From the NCBI GenBank assembly GCA_016124385.1, contig WGNU01000005.1, forward strand, positions 310,001 to 374,000: a stretch of 64,000 nucleotides of DNA, read 5' to 3'. Source of the DNA: Alphaproteobacteria bacterium (lineage in GTDB: Bacteria; Pseudomonadota; Alphaproteobacteria; Micropepsales; Micropepsaceae). A program made the translations under genes and the position numbers. Positions 16,295 to 24,407 of this stretch are shown here, one piece after another. The stretch's first letter is position 1, and every line of letters starts with the position of its first letter. The notes beneath the pieces were generated by a model, which saw only the letters and a list, made by a program, of their open reading frames with translations, was not told the origin of the DNA and made no database searches.

Positions 16295-17413
16295 ATGCTG
16301 ATCGGCGTGCCGAAGGAAATAAAGGTCCACGAGTATCGCGTGGGGCTGACGCCCGCGAGCGTCCGCGAATTGGCGACGCACGGTCATCAGGTGCTCGTCG
16401 AAACGAGGGCGGGGGCCTCGATCGGCCTCACCGATGAGCACTATGTTCAGGCGGGCGCGCGCATCGCGCCAAGCGCTGCGGACGTCTTCGCCAGCGCCGA
16501 CATGATCGTGAAGGTGAAGGAACCGCAGGCCCCCGAGGTCGCGATGCTGCGGCCAGGCCAGGTGCTCTTCACTTATCTCCACCTCGCGCCCGATCCTGTG
16601 CAGACCCAGGGCCTCCTCAAATCGGATTGCGTCGCCATCGCCTATGAGACGGTGACGAACAACGACGGCGGCCTGCCGCTCTTGGCGCCGATGTCGGAAG
16701 TGGCCGGGCGCATGTCGATCCAGGCGGGCGCGCATTGCCTGGAAATGGAGCAGGGCGGCCGGGGCATGCTGCTCGGCGGCGTACCCGGCGTGGCGGCGGC
16801 GAGAGTCGTCATTATCGGCGGCGGTGTCGTCGGCACCAACGCGGCGCGCATGGCCATGGGGCTGGAGGCGCACGTCACGGTCATCGACCGCAGTCTGCCG
16901 CGCCTCTACGCACTCGACCTGCAATTCGGCCCCTCGCTCAACACGATCTTCTCGACGATCGATGCGATCGAGGAATACGTGCTGGGCGCCGACCTCGTGA
17001 TCGGCGCGGTGCTGGTGCCGGGCGCCGCCGCACCCAAGCTCGTGACCGACGCGATGGTGAAGGCGATGAAGCCGGGCTCGGTGCTCGTCGATGTCGCGAT
17101 CGATCAGGGCGGCTGCTTTGCGACGTCGAAGCCGACGACCCACACGGACCCGACCTACCGCGTGCACGATGTCGTCCATTATTGTGTCGCGAACATGCCG
17201 GGCGCCGTCGCGCGCACCTCGACTTTCGCGCTCAACAACGCAACGCTCCCCTTCACGCTTGCCCTCGCGACGAAAGGCTATCGCCGCGCATTGGCCGAGG
17301 ACCGCCATTTGCTGGCGGGCCTCAACGTCCATCGCGGCCAGCTCACCTACGCGGCCGTCGCCGAGGCGCAAGGCCTCACCGCCACCCCGCCGGAGCAGGC
17401 GATCGCGTCCTGA
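16295..17413 (+). CDS. ald: Alanine dehydrogenase
   Basis: A 372-residue NAD-dependent enzyme converting L-alanine to pyruvate and ammonia. It begins [20 protein letters not shown], the family hallmark, and carries the catalytic Lys in KVKEPQAPE, the active-site His in YLHLAPDP, and the Rossmann NAD site [30 protein letters not shown] and the C-terminal [10 protein letters not shown] are also diagnostic. Length equals the family norm. It follows the omega-aminotransferase by 44 bases and likely shares its transcript, giving a transamination/pyruvate-recycling unit. Its end faces the Crp-type gene, nine bases away. Confidence 0.97.
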   Translation: MLIGVPKEIKVHEYRVGLTPASVRELATHGHQVLVETRAGASIGLTDEHYVQAGARIAPSAADVFASADMIVKVKEPQAPEVAMLRPGQVLFTYLHLAPDPVQTQGLLKSDCVAIAYETVTNNDGGLPLLAPMSEVAGRMSIQAGAHCLEMEQGGRGMLLGGVPGVAAARVVIIGGGVVGTNAARMAMGLEAHVTVIDRSLPRLYALDLQFGPSLNTIFSTIDAIEEYVLGADLVIGAVLVPGAAAPKLVTDAMVKAMKPGSVLVDVAIDQGGCFATSKPTTHTDPTYRVHDVVHYCVANMPGAVARTSTFALNNATLPFTLALATKGYRRALAEDRHLLAGLNVHRGQLTYAAVAEAQGLTATPPEQAIAS

Positions 17414-17421
17414 AGACTGGG

Positions 17422-18171
17422 TTACTTCTGAACCTTCTCCGGCAATTGCGCGCCGGTGCGCTCCGCCAGCCGCTCGAGCGTCTCCAGCTTGCGGATATAG
17501 AGCGTCTTCGACTTGCGCTCGGTGACGCCCTCGCTCTGCAGCTGCGAGAGCACGCGCGCGACCGTTTCGCGTGTCGTGGACGCGCTCGCCGCGATCTGCG
17601 CCTGCGTCGGCAGGGGGTAGATCAGCCACGAACTCGGCCGCACCGGATCCGGCTTGCGCAGCTTCAGCAGCTCCAGATAGACGCGCTGATAGGCCGACAG
17701 CGTCGCCAGATCCATGATCCGGTCATCGCTCGCGCGGATGATCGCCGCGAGCTTTTCCATCACCGTGATGGCGACTTCGGAATGGGTCTTCACGATGTCG
17801 CGGAAGACGGGCGCGGGCATCAGCGCGAGCTTGCATTCATCGAGCGCGACGACATTCGCCGTGCGCGGATTGCCGTCGATCGCGGACAGCTCGCCGAAGA
17901 ATTGCCCGGCCTCGGCGGACGCGTAGGCAACCTCGCGGCCCGAGCTGGAATAATTCACGATCCGCACGCGCCCCTTCACGATGAAGAAGACATCGCTCGA
18001 CTGCTGATCGCGCGAGAGGATCTGATCGCCCGGATTGGCCGTCTTCCAGACGCACGCCTGGTCGAGCCGCTGCACCTGTTCGGCCGACAGCGTCTTGAAG
18101 AGCGTGATCCGCGCGAGCGAACCGGCCGCGTCTTCCGATCCGGTGCGCGATGTACCCTCAGTCGTCGTCAC
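17422..18171 (-). CDS. Crp/Fnr family transcriptional regulator
   Basis: A 249-residue regulator with an N-terminal cyclic-nucleotide-binding beta-barrel (residues about 20-140). The phosphate-binding segment FFGELSAIDGNPRTANV keeps the Glu and the Arg that contact a cyclic nucleotide, so ligand binding is plausible. A C-terminal winged helix follows with TQAQIAASASTTRETVARVL (about 190-210). No Cys cluster of the FNR type. The start is GTG 18171, with GAGGG upstream. It lies 12 bases after the SDR gene on the same strand. Its regulon could include the convergent aminotransferase/ald pair, but no Crp-like site was found there by eye. Confidence 0.93.
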   Translation of the reverse strand: MTTTEGTSRTGSEDAAGSLARITLFKTLSAEQVQRLDQACVWKTANPGDQILSRDQQSSDVFFIVKGRVRIVNYSSSGREVAYASAEAGQFFGELSAIDGNPRTANVVALDECKLALMPAPVFRDIVKTHSEVAITVMEKLAAIIRASDDRIMDLATLSAYQRVYLELLKLRKPDPVRPSSWLIYPLPTQAQIAASASTTRETVARVLSQLQSEGVTERKSKTLYIRKLETLERLAERTGAQLPEKVQK

Positions 18172-18183
18172 GGGCGTTGGCCC

Positions 18184-18966
18184 TCACGTGATGGTGGCGC
18201 CGCCGTCCAGCACGAATTGCTGGCCCGTGGCGAAGCCGCCTCCCTTGGAGGCGAGAAAAACCGCCATGCCCGCGATCTCGTCTGGCTGGCCGATCCGCTT
18301 CAAGGGCGCGTTCGCAGTCGACACCTTGAGGATATCGGGGTTCTCCCACAGATAGCGTGCGAAATCTGTCTGGATGAGGCCCGGCGCGATCGCGTTCGCG
18401 CGGATATTGTCCGCGCCGTATTCCACCGCGAGATTGCGCACGAGCTGGAAGTCCGCCGCCTTGGAGATGCAATAGGCACCCAGAATGTTTGAGCCGCGCA
18501 GGCCGCCGATCGAGGAGACAATAATGATCGAGCCGTCCTTGCGCGCCTTCATCTCCGGCACGACGAGATTGCACAGCCAGACATTCGAGCGGACATTGAC
18601 GCTCATGATCTTGTCGAACGCATCGTCCGGGCAATTCGCCATCGGACCCGCATAGGGGTTCACCGCCGCGTTGCAGACGAGCACGTCGATCTTCCCGAAC
18701 GCCTCGCGGCTTTTCGCGACCAGGTTCTCCAGCTGCTCCTTGTAGGAGATGTTGCAGGCGATCGGCACCGCGACCTTGCCGTTCTTCCCGAAGGCCGCGT
18801 TGATCTCGCCGGCGACCTCATCGCACAGGTCGGCCTTGCGGCTGGAGATGACGACCTTTGCCCCATGTTGGGCCATGCGGTAGGCGATGGCCTTACCGAT
18901 ACCCTTGGTTGAACCCGTGATGACGGCGACTTTTCCGGTCAAGTCGAACAAGCTCGTGTCGGTCAT
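18184..18966 (-). CDS. SDR family oxidoreductase
   Basis: A 260-residue classical short-chain dehydrogenase. Cofactor motif TGSTKGIG (residues about 17-24), NAA motif in VCNAAVNPYAG, catalytic Ser in IVSSIGG and YxxxK in AYCISKAA are all present, with a standard C-terminal FVLDGGATIT. Arg in ISSRKAD after the second strand suggests NADP(H). Substrate unknown; relatives reduce ketoacyl or sugar substrates. I chose ATG 18966 (GGGGA upstream) over ATG 18991-18993. Followed after 12 bases by the Crp-type gene. Confidence 0.9.
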   Translation of the reverse strand: MTDTSLFDLTGKVAVITGSTKGIGKAIAYRMAQHGAKVVISSRKADLCDEVAGEINAAFGKNGKVAVPIACNISYKEQLENLVAKSREAFGKIDVLVCNAAVNPYAGPMANCPDDAFDKIMSVNVRSNVWLCNLVVPEMKARKDGSIIIVSSIGGLRGSNILGAYCISKAADFQLVRNLAVEYGADNIRANAIAPGLIQTDFARYLWENPDILKVSTANAPLKRIGQPDEIAGMAVFLASKGGGFATGQQFVLDGGATIT

Positions 18967-19019
18967 GGCGGCGCGGTTTCCCCGATCGTTCATCTTGCGT
19001 TAAGGCGCGCAGAGGCGAA

Positions 19020-19049
19020 AAGACAAGGCGCCGCGACGCGTGGTATAAG
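19020..19049 (+). promoter_or_regulatory. Candidate promoter of the OmpA-type lipoprotein gene
   Basis: AAGACA (19020-19025), an 18-base spacer and TATAAG (19044-19049). It implies a leader of about 165 bases containing a perfect 7-base-pair hairpin (19183-19199, CCGGCCG-GTT-CGGCCGG) that ends 21 bases before the ATG. No other long gene-free DNA explains this 254-base gap. Confidence 0.45.
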
Positions 19050-19220
19050 CCGTGCCCGCGGACGGGGCGTGAATCGCATGAGGGTCTTCGGCGGCACCCG
19101 GCCGCTGCGAACCCGGCGATCCGCGCCTCGGCAGGGGGCGGAGCCGCTCTTTTTATCGTCTGTTCCCCGGGTTCAAACAAGCCCGGCCGGTTCGGCCGGA
19201 AAATGGGAGATAAGGCAACG

Positions 19221-19889
19221 ATGCGAATCTTGATTGGACTGGTGGCCGCGGCGGCGTTGACGCTGGCGGGCTGCCAGACGCAGAACGCCTATACCGGCGA
19301 ATCGGAAACCTCGAACACCACGCGCGGCGCGATCTTCGGCGCGCTGGGCGGTGCCGCGATCGGCGCTCTGACGAACACGTCGAGCGGCAAACAGGCGGCC
19401 CGCAACGCCCTCATCGGCGCGGGCGTTGGTGCGCTCGCGGGCGGCGCGGTCGGCTATTACATGGACGAGCAGGAAGCCAAGCTCCGTAATCGCCTCCGCA
19501 ACGCGGGCGTCAGCGTTACGCGCGTCGGCAACAACATCATCCTCAACATGGCCTCCGACGTGCTGTTCGATCTGGGCTCGGATCGCCTGAAGCCCGAGTT
19601 CAACGAGCCGCTGCGCGCGGTCTCGCTGGTGCTTGAGGAATACGAGAAGACGATCATCGAGGTCTCCGGCCACACCGACACGACGGGCAGCCGCGAGTTC
19701 AACCAGAGCCTGTCCGAGCGGCGCGCCGGCGCGGTGGCCAACCACCTCGTCAATTTCGGCGTTCTACCGCAGCGCATCATTGTCCAGGGCTTTGGCGAGA
19801 CGCGTCTCGCGGTGCCGACGGGCGACAATGTCAACGAGCCGCGCAACCGCCGGGTCGAACTGCAGATCTCGCCCTTCACGGGCGCCTGA
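19221..19889 (+). CDS. OmpA family lipoprotein (glycine-zipper plus peptidoglycan-binding domain)
   Basis: A 222-residue outer-membrane-associated lipoprotein. Signal peptide with lipobox LAGC, lipidated Cys at residue 18. Residues about 38-85 are Gly/Ala-rich glycine-zipper helices (AIFGALGGAAIGALTNT, LIGAGVGALAGGAVGYY). The C-terminal OmpA domain carries ASDVLFDLGSDRLKPE, SGHTDTTGS and a final EPRNRRVEL, the residues that bind diaminopimelate in peptidoglycan. Overall layout matches YiaD/Pal-like proteins tethering the outer membrane to the wall. ATG 19221 (AAGGCAACG upstream) is preferred to ATG 19203. A strong terminator follows. Confidence 0.95.
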   Translation: MRILIGLVAAAALTLAGCQTQNAYTGESETSNTTRGAIFGALGGAAIGALTNTSSGKQAARNALIGAGVGALAGGAVGYYMDEQEAKLRNRLRNAGVSVTRVGNNIILNMASDVLFDLGSDRLKPEFNEPLRAVSLVLEEYEKTIIEVSGHTDTTGSREFNQSLSERRAGAVANHLVNFGVLPQRIIVQGFGETRLAVPTGDNVNEPRNRRVELQISPFTGA

Positions 19890-19909
19890 TCTCTCTAATC
19901 TGAAACGAG

Positions 19910-19940
19910 GCGCCGCCGGACCCGTTCCGGCGGCGCTTTT
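19910..19940 (+). terminator. Rho-independent terminator after the OmpA-type lipoprotein gene
   Basis: Perfect 11-base-pair stem GCGCCGCCGGA/TCCGGCGGCGC around the loop CCCGT, followed by TTTTCGTTT. It starts 20 bases after the stop codon. Confidence 0.93.
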
Positions 19941-19994
19941 CGTTTGGGGCCGGAGCCAGGGGCGTTCTCCGATCGGTTTGAAACATTCTACCGG

Positions 19995-20080
19995 CCCTCA
20001 TCCTGAGGGCCCTTTCGCCTCGCCCTTCGAGATGCTGACGCTCCTCAGGGTGAGGCGAAAGGGCGTCTCGAAGGATGGGG
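19995..20080. repeat. Intergenic palindromic repeat, copy 1
   Basis: Nested inverted repeats. CCCTCATCCTGAGG starts it and CTCGAAGGATGGGG ends it. Inside, GCCCTTTCGCCTC (20009-20021) pairs perfectly with GAGGCGAAAGGGC (20052-20064), and CCTGAGG with CCTCAGG. The CTCATCCTGAGG and CTCGAAGG blocks recur at 34895-34983. Repeats with these blocks are widespread between genes of Rhizobiales genomes. It lies between the terminator at 19940 and the glutathione peroxidase stop. Confidence 0.85.
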
Positions 20081-20100
20081 CTGTTCGACCAAGAGACGCA

Positions 20101-20577
20101 CTACGGCAGCGCCGCCTCGATCGCCGTCTTCAGGTCGGCGCTGTCCGGCGCGACTTTCGATCCGAAAACGCCCGTGATCTCGCCCTTGGGATCGATGAGA
20201 TATTTGTGGAAGTTCCACTTGGGCGCGCCCGCCTCGCCGACCACGCCCGCGATCCAGCGATAGACAGGATGCGCGTCCGGCCCGATTACGGGCTCCTTTT
20301 TGGTCAGCGGGAAATCGACGCCGTAGCGGACCTCGCAGAATTCCTGGATCTTGACCTCGCCCTCCGGCTCCTGCCCGCCGAAATCGTTCGACGGCACGCC
20401 CAGCACCACGAGGTCCTTGTCCTTGTAGCCCTCCCAGAGCGCCTGCAACCCCTTGTATTGCGGGGTGAACCCGCACTGGCTCGCCGTATTGACGAGGAGG
20501 ACGGCCTTGCCCCGGAAGGCCGCCAGCGGCATCGGCTCCCCGGTGATCGAAACGAACGCCAGATCGTGAAATCCCAT
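20101..20577 (-). CDS. Glutathione peroxidase family protein
   Basis: A 158-residue thiol peroxidase of the GPx family, reducing hydrogen peroxide or lipid hydroperoxides with thioredoxin or glutathione. The active-site tetrad is visible: C35 in NTASQCGFTPQY, Q69 in NDFGGQEP, and W121-N122 in PKWNFHKYLID. Cys replaces selenocysteine, as usual in bacteria. No signal peptide, so cytoplasmic. The short length without the dimer loop is typical of bacterial thioredoxin-dependent members. ATG 20577 has GGGAG upstream. It stands alone, with palindromic repeat DNA after its stop and a divergent TipF-like gene before it. Confidence 0.95.
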   Translation of the reverse strand: MGFHDLAFVSITGEPMPLAAFRGKAVLLVNTASQCGFTPQYKGLQALWEGYKDKDLVVLGVPSNDFGGQEPEGEVKIQEFCEVRYGVDFPLTKKEPVIGPDAHPVYRWIAGVVGEAGAPKWNFHKYLIDPKGEITGVFGSKVAPDSADLKTAIEAALP

Positions 20578-20690
20578 GGCTTTGCTCCCGTGTTGAGGGT
20601 GGGCCTCGCACCAGGGGCCGGCACAGTTAACGCGATGTCAAGGCGCCCGCTTTAACCCTTGGGTTGAGCGATGATGCGAGGCGGGCGGCA

Positions 20691-21947
20691 ATGCGCGAAG
20701 TGATCTCGGTGATGGTGGTCCTCAGCCTGGGGCTGATTTGGGGCGCCTTCGGGGCGCTTCTCATGCAGGCTGTGCTGATGCCGGCCCTGACGACGGTGAT
20801 GATCTGCGGCCTCGGCTTCCTTGCCTCGACCAATCTTTATGGCGTCCTCACGCGCGCGCGGGATCGCGGCGAAACCGCACGGGCGATCGCGCGCGTGAGC
20901 GCCCTGGCCGAGGAGGCCCGCCGCGAGGCGGATGACGCCAGGCACCGTATGATCGAAATGGCCGCCGCGCTGGAAGAGCGCTTCGAGGGCCGCAGCGAGC
21001 GCCTGATCGGCGAGGTGAAGGTGCTCGAAGCCCTGATTCGCGACTTCGCCGACGGCATTGCCGAGCGCGTCCGAACGCTCGAAACACAGAACCTCGACCC
21101 CAAGAGCCTCGAGGGACGCCTCGCCACCGAGGTGCGCAGCGACGGGCCCTCCTATGTCGAAGGTCTGGGCGAGCCGCAGCTTCTCGCCGAGATCCGCCGC
21201 TCACTGATCGACAACCGTGTCGATCTCTACCTGCAGCCGATCGTCAGCCTGCCGCAGCGCCGCCTGCGCTTCTATGAGGCGTTCACGCGCCTGCGCATGG
21301 CCGACGGCTCGCTGATCATGCCCGCGCAATATCTCAGCGTCGCCGAGGCCGCCGGCCTCATGTCGGCGATCGACAATCTGCTGCTCTTCCGCTGCGTCCA
21401 GGTGATCCGCCGGCTCGCCAAGGGTGCGCGCGAGATTTCGATCTTCTGCAACATCTCCGCCTATTCGCTGAGCGACCGCACGTTCTTCCCGCAATTCCTC
21501 GAATTCATGGCGGCGAACAAGGACCTCTCCGGCCACATCATCTTCGAGCTCTCCGAAGAGGCGCTGCGCGATGTCGATCCGCTGAAGGAACACAATCTGC
21601 GCGCGCTCGCCGAACTCGGCTTCGCGTTCTCGCTCGATCGCCTCTCCAGCCTCGATCTCGATTTCGACCGCCTGCGCGAGTTCCGCGTGCGCTACGTCAA
21701 ATCGCCCGCGCATTTGCTCCTCGGCGAGGAGGTGAACCCGGACGGCATCGCGATGACGGACGTGAAGGATCTCTTCGGACGCCACGGCATTTCTCTCATT
21801 GCAGAGCGCGTGGAAGAGGAGCGCGAGGTCGTTAATCTCCTCGATCTGGGCGTCGATTACGGTCAGGGCTACCTCTTCGGCGAACCGCGCCCGATCCGTG
21901 ACGCAACCGCCGAGGAACCGGCCGCGCCGCGCGTTGCCAATCTCTAG
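20691..21947 (+). CDS. TipF-like EAL-domain protein with degenerate active site
   Basis: A 418-residue inner-membrane protein. Two N-terminal hydrophobic segments (residues about 4-25 and 30-50), a coiled coil (about 60-135) and a C-terminal EAL fold. The EAL signature reads FYEAFTRLR, so Leu is Phe. The usual DDFGTG block is replaced by LDRLSSLDLD and the KxD Lys-Ile-Asp block by VKSPA, so phosphodiesterase activity is doubtful; c-di-GMP binding may remain. The two-TM/coiled-coil/EAL order is that of TipF, the Caulobacter c-di-GMP receptor for flagellar assembly. ATG 20691 has GCGAGGCGG upstream; TTG 20664 in frame is an alternative. No flagellar genes lie nearby. Confidence 0.82.
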   Translation: MREVISVMVVLSLGLIWGAFGALLMQAVLMPALTTVMICGLGFLASTNLYGVLTRARDRGETARAIARVSALAEEARREADDARHRMIEMAAALEERFEGRSERLIGEVKVLEALIRDFADGIAERVRTLETQNLDPKSLEGRLATEVRSDGPSYVEGLGEPQLLAEIRRSLIDNRVDLYLQPIVSLPQRRLRFYEAFTRLRMADGSLIMPAQYLSVAEAAGLMSAIDNLLLFRCVQVIRRLAKGAREISIFCNISAYSLSDRTFFPQFLEFMAANKDLSGHIIFELSEEALRDVDPLKEHNLRALAELGFAFSLDRLSSLDLDFDRLREFRVRYVKSPAHLLLGEEVNPDGIAMTDVKDLFGRHGISLIAERVEEEREVVNLLDLGVDYGQGYLFGEPRPIRDATAEEPAAPRVANL

Positions 21948-22000
21948 GGCCGCCCTGCCGCATTGACGCCGCCGCCCGGGCGTGAGAGGCGAGGCGCACC

Positions 22001-22858
22001 ATGACCGCGCCCGACCAGATCCCCTCGCTCCAATCGATTGCCGAACGCTATGACGCCATTCTGTGCGACGTTTGGGGCGTCCTCCACAACGGCGCCCGCG
22101 CGCACGAGACGGCGCATCGCGCGCTGGCCGCGTTCAAAGGATCGGGCCGCGAGGTGCTGCTCCTCTCGAACGCGCCGCGCCAGGGCGCGACCGTCGAGAC
22201 GCATCTGACGGGACTAGGCGTCCCGCGCGCGTCCTATGACCGCATCTTGACCTCGGGCGATGCGACGCGTGCCGCGCTCGCGATGCGCGCGGAGGGCCAT
22301 CCCGGCTTTCCGGTCTTCCATCTGGGCCCTGACCGCGACCTCGACCTGTTTGCGGGGCTGGCCGTCGATCGCGTGGACCTTGAGGCGGCCCGGTTGATCG
22401 TCTGCTCGGGCCTCTTCGACGATACGACCGAAACGCCGGACGACTACGCATCGTTCCTGCGCAAGGCCCGCGCGCGCGGCCTGCCGATGATCTGTGCGAA
22501 CCCCGATTTGAAGGTCGAGCGCGGCAGCCAGCTCATCTATTGCGCCGGCGCGATTGCCGAGGCCTACGAGGCGCTGGGCGGCGAGGTGACCTATTTCGGC
22601 AAGCCCCATCTGCCGGTCTACGAGATGGCGCTGGGGCGCCTCAAGCGGCCGCGCGAGCGGATCCTCGCGATCGGCGATGGGCTGCGCACCGACATCAAGG
22701 GCGCCAACAAAGCCGGCATTGACGTGCTGCTGATCACCGCCGGCCTCCACGTCGATGAGTTTGGCGGGACGGTGTACGCGCCCGATCGCGCCAGCGTGGC
22801 CGCGGTGTTGGCCGCGGCGGATCTGACGGCGATCGGCTTCATGCCCCATCTGGCATGA
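22001..22858 (+). CDS. TIGR01459-type HAD superfamily protein
   Basis: A 285-residue protein of HAD subclass IIA, related to NagD. Motif I is DVWGVLHNG (nucleophile D23); the acid/base Asp normally two residues later is replaced in this D-x-W-G form. Motif II is LLLSNAPR, and motif III/IV is AIGDGLRTDIKGA near residue 225 with K in FGKPHLPVY. The family is widespread in alphaproteobacteria, with phosphatase function assumed rather than shown. ATG 22001 follows GAGGCGAGGCG. No membrane segment. Fifty-three bases after the TipF-like gene, so possibly co-transcribed. Confidence 0.88.
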   Translation: MTAPDQIPSLQSIAERYDAILCDVWGVLHNGARAHETAHRALAAFKGSGREVLLLSNAPRQGATVETHLTGLGVPRASYDRILTSGDATRAALAMRAEGHPGFPVFHLGPDRDLDLFAGLAVDRVDLEAARLIVCSGLFDDTTETPDDYASFLRKARARGLPMICANPDLKVERGSQLIYCAGAIAEAYEALGGEVTYFGKPHLPVYEMALGRLKRPRERILAIGDGLRTDIKGANKAGIDVLLITAGLHVDEFGGTVYAPDRASVAAVLAAADLTAIGFMPHLA

Positions 22859-22937
22859 CAGGCTTGCCCCCGCCGCTTGTTCCGCCCCGCCGCCGCCCGT
22901 AAAGTCCCGCGCCGCAACGCGAAGGAGTAAAGCAGCG

Positions 22938-23360
22938 ATGGCGCAGGGCAAAACGGTGGATCAGATCGCGGTCGGCGAAACGGCGACCTATGCCAAGACA
23001 GTATCCGAGCGCGATATCGAGCTCTTCGGCGAGGTGACGGGCGATATGAACCCGGTCCATTTCGACGAGGCCTACGCGGCCGGAACGCCCTTCAAGACGC
23101 GCATCGCGCACGGCATGCTGTCGGGCAGTTTCTTCTCGACGATTCTGGGCACGCAATTGCCCGGGCCCGGCACGATCTACATGGCGCAGACGCTGAAATT
23201 CAAAGCGCCCGTCAAGATCGGCGATGAAGTTGTCGCGACGATGACCGTGCGCGAGATCGTGCCCGAAAAGCGCCGCGTGACATTCGCCTGCGAGGCGCGC
23301 GTCGGCGACACCATCGTCATCGAGGGCGAAGCGCTCGTCCTCGCGCCCGCGAAATCCTGA
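22938..23360 (+). CDS. MaoC-like (R)-specific enoyl-CoA hydratase (PhaJ-like)
   Basis: A 140-residue single hot-dog-fold hydratase. The catalytic Asp-His pair is D36 and H41 in TGDMNPVHFDEAYA, followed by RIAHGMLSGSFFSTILGTQLPG, the MaoC/PhaJ signature. Length equals PhaJ. PhaJ takes trans-2-enoyl-CoA from beta-oxidation and makes (R)-3-hydroxyacyl-CoA, the substrate of PHA synthase; a phaC-phaZ pair lies at 56-58.6 kb in this window. ATG 22938 has GAAGGAG upstream. It precedes ribF by 23 bases. Other MaoC substrates are possible. Confidence 0.88.
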   Translation: MAQGKTVDQIAVGETATYAKTVSERDIELFGEVTGDMNPVHFDEAYAAGTPFKTRIAHGMLSGSFFSTILGTQLPGPGTIYMAQTLKFKAPVKIGDEVVATMTVREIVPEKRRVTFACEARVGDTIVIEGEALVLAPAKS

Positions 23361-23383
23361 CGCGCGCGAAGCCGGGAGAACCC

Positions 23384-24328
23384 ATGCACGTCATCCGCGA
23401 TTGGCGCCACGTGCCGGAGCGCTGGCGAGGCGCGGTGGCCGCGATCGGCAATTTCGACGGCGTGCATCGCGGCCATCAGGCGCTGATCGGACGCGCGATG
23501 GAGAGGGCGGCCGGCCGGCCCGCGGGCGCGGTCGTGTTCGAGCCGCACCCGGTGGAATATTTCAAGCCCGACGCGCCGAGCTTTCGCCTGACGCCGTTCG
23601 ATGCCAAGGCGCGGCTCTTGAGCGCGCGCGGGCTCGACGTACTGTTCGCGCTGCGCTTCGATCAGGAACTTGCGACGATGAGCGCGGAGAATTTCGTCCG
23701 CGACGTGCTCCGCGGCGGCCTCGGGCTCGCGGCGGTCGTGGTCGGCGCCGATTTCCAGTTCGGCAAGGGCCGCAAGGGCAATTTGGATCTCCTTCGCCGT
23801 GAGGGCGAAGCGCTCGGCCTTGGCGTTGAGTGCGTCGACCCGGTCATCCTCAAGGACGATGCGAAAGTCTCCTCCACGCTCATCCGCGAAGCGCTGAAGA
23901 ACGGCCGGCCGCGCGATGCCGCCCGCGATCTCGGCCATTGGTGGACCGTCGAGGGTCACGTCACGCGCGGCGATCAGCGCGGCCGCACGATCGGCTTTCC
24001 GACGGCCAATCTGGCGCTCAAGGGAACGATCGAGCCTGCGCTCGGCGTCTATGCGGTGCGCGTGACGGTGGAGGACGAAGCAGGCGCCAAGACCTATGAC
24101 GGCGTCGCCAATTTCGGCCGCCGCCCGACCTTCGACAAGAAGGACGTGCTTCTGGAAGTGCATCTCTTCGATTTCGCGGGCGACCTCTACGGCAAGCGTA
24201 TCGCGGTGGCGTTCGTCGAGTTCGTGCGCCCGGAGCGCAAATTCGACGGGCTGGAAAGCTTGAAGACCCAGATCGCCGCCGATTGCGAAGCGGCGAGGAC
24301 CATTCTCGCCGCGACGACGCTCCCATAG
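23384..24328 (+). CDS. ribF: Bifunctional riboflavin kinase/FAD synthetase
   Basis: A 314-residue enzyme making FMN and then FAD from riboflavin. N-terminal FAD synthetase domain (nucleotidyltransferase) with IGNFDGVHRGH (residues about 21-31), FEPHPVEYF and STLIREALKNG. C-terminal riboflavin kinase domain with GRTIGFPTANL, GVYAVRV, GVANFGRRPTF and LLEVHLFDFAGDLYGK. Typical length. It starts the long forward run ribF-ileS-lspA, a gene order common in proteobacteria. No FMN riboswitch is seen upstream; the 23-base gap to the PhaJ-like gene leaves no room for one. Confidence 0.97.
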   Translation: MHVIRDWRHVPERWRGAVAAIGNFDGVHRGHQALIGRAMERAAGRPAGAVVFEPHPVEYFKPDAPSFRLTPFDAKARLLSARGLDVLFALRFDQELATMSAENFVRDVLRGGLGLAAVVVGADFQFGKGRKGNLDLLRREGEALGLGVECVDPVILKDDAKVSSTLIREALKNGRPRDAARDLGHWWTVEGHVTRGDQRGRTIGFPTANLALKGTIEPALGVYAVRVTVEDEAGAKTYDGVANFGRRPTFDKKDVLLEVHLFDFAGDLYGKRIAVAFVEFVRPERKFDGLESLKTQIAADCEAARTILAATTLP

Positions 24329-24407
24329 ACGCCGTCCCGAACGCCTGATAGAGACTGCGCCGCAATGACCTTCCTTTGCGTCCCGGGTCCCGAGGGGGAT
24401 GACGCCC

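Noticed and set aside
16097-17629. 510-codon reverse open frame across ald
   Set aside because: Repetitive Arg/His/Ala-rich translation with no domain; ald on the forward strand is certain.
19161-19200. tRNA-like T-arm (GGTTCAAAC) before the OmpA-type gene
   Set aside because: No acceptor, D or anticodon arms can be built around it; the neighbouring stem is a separate short hairpin.
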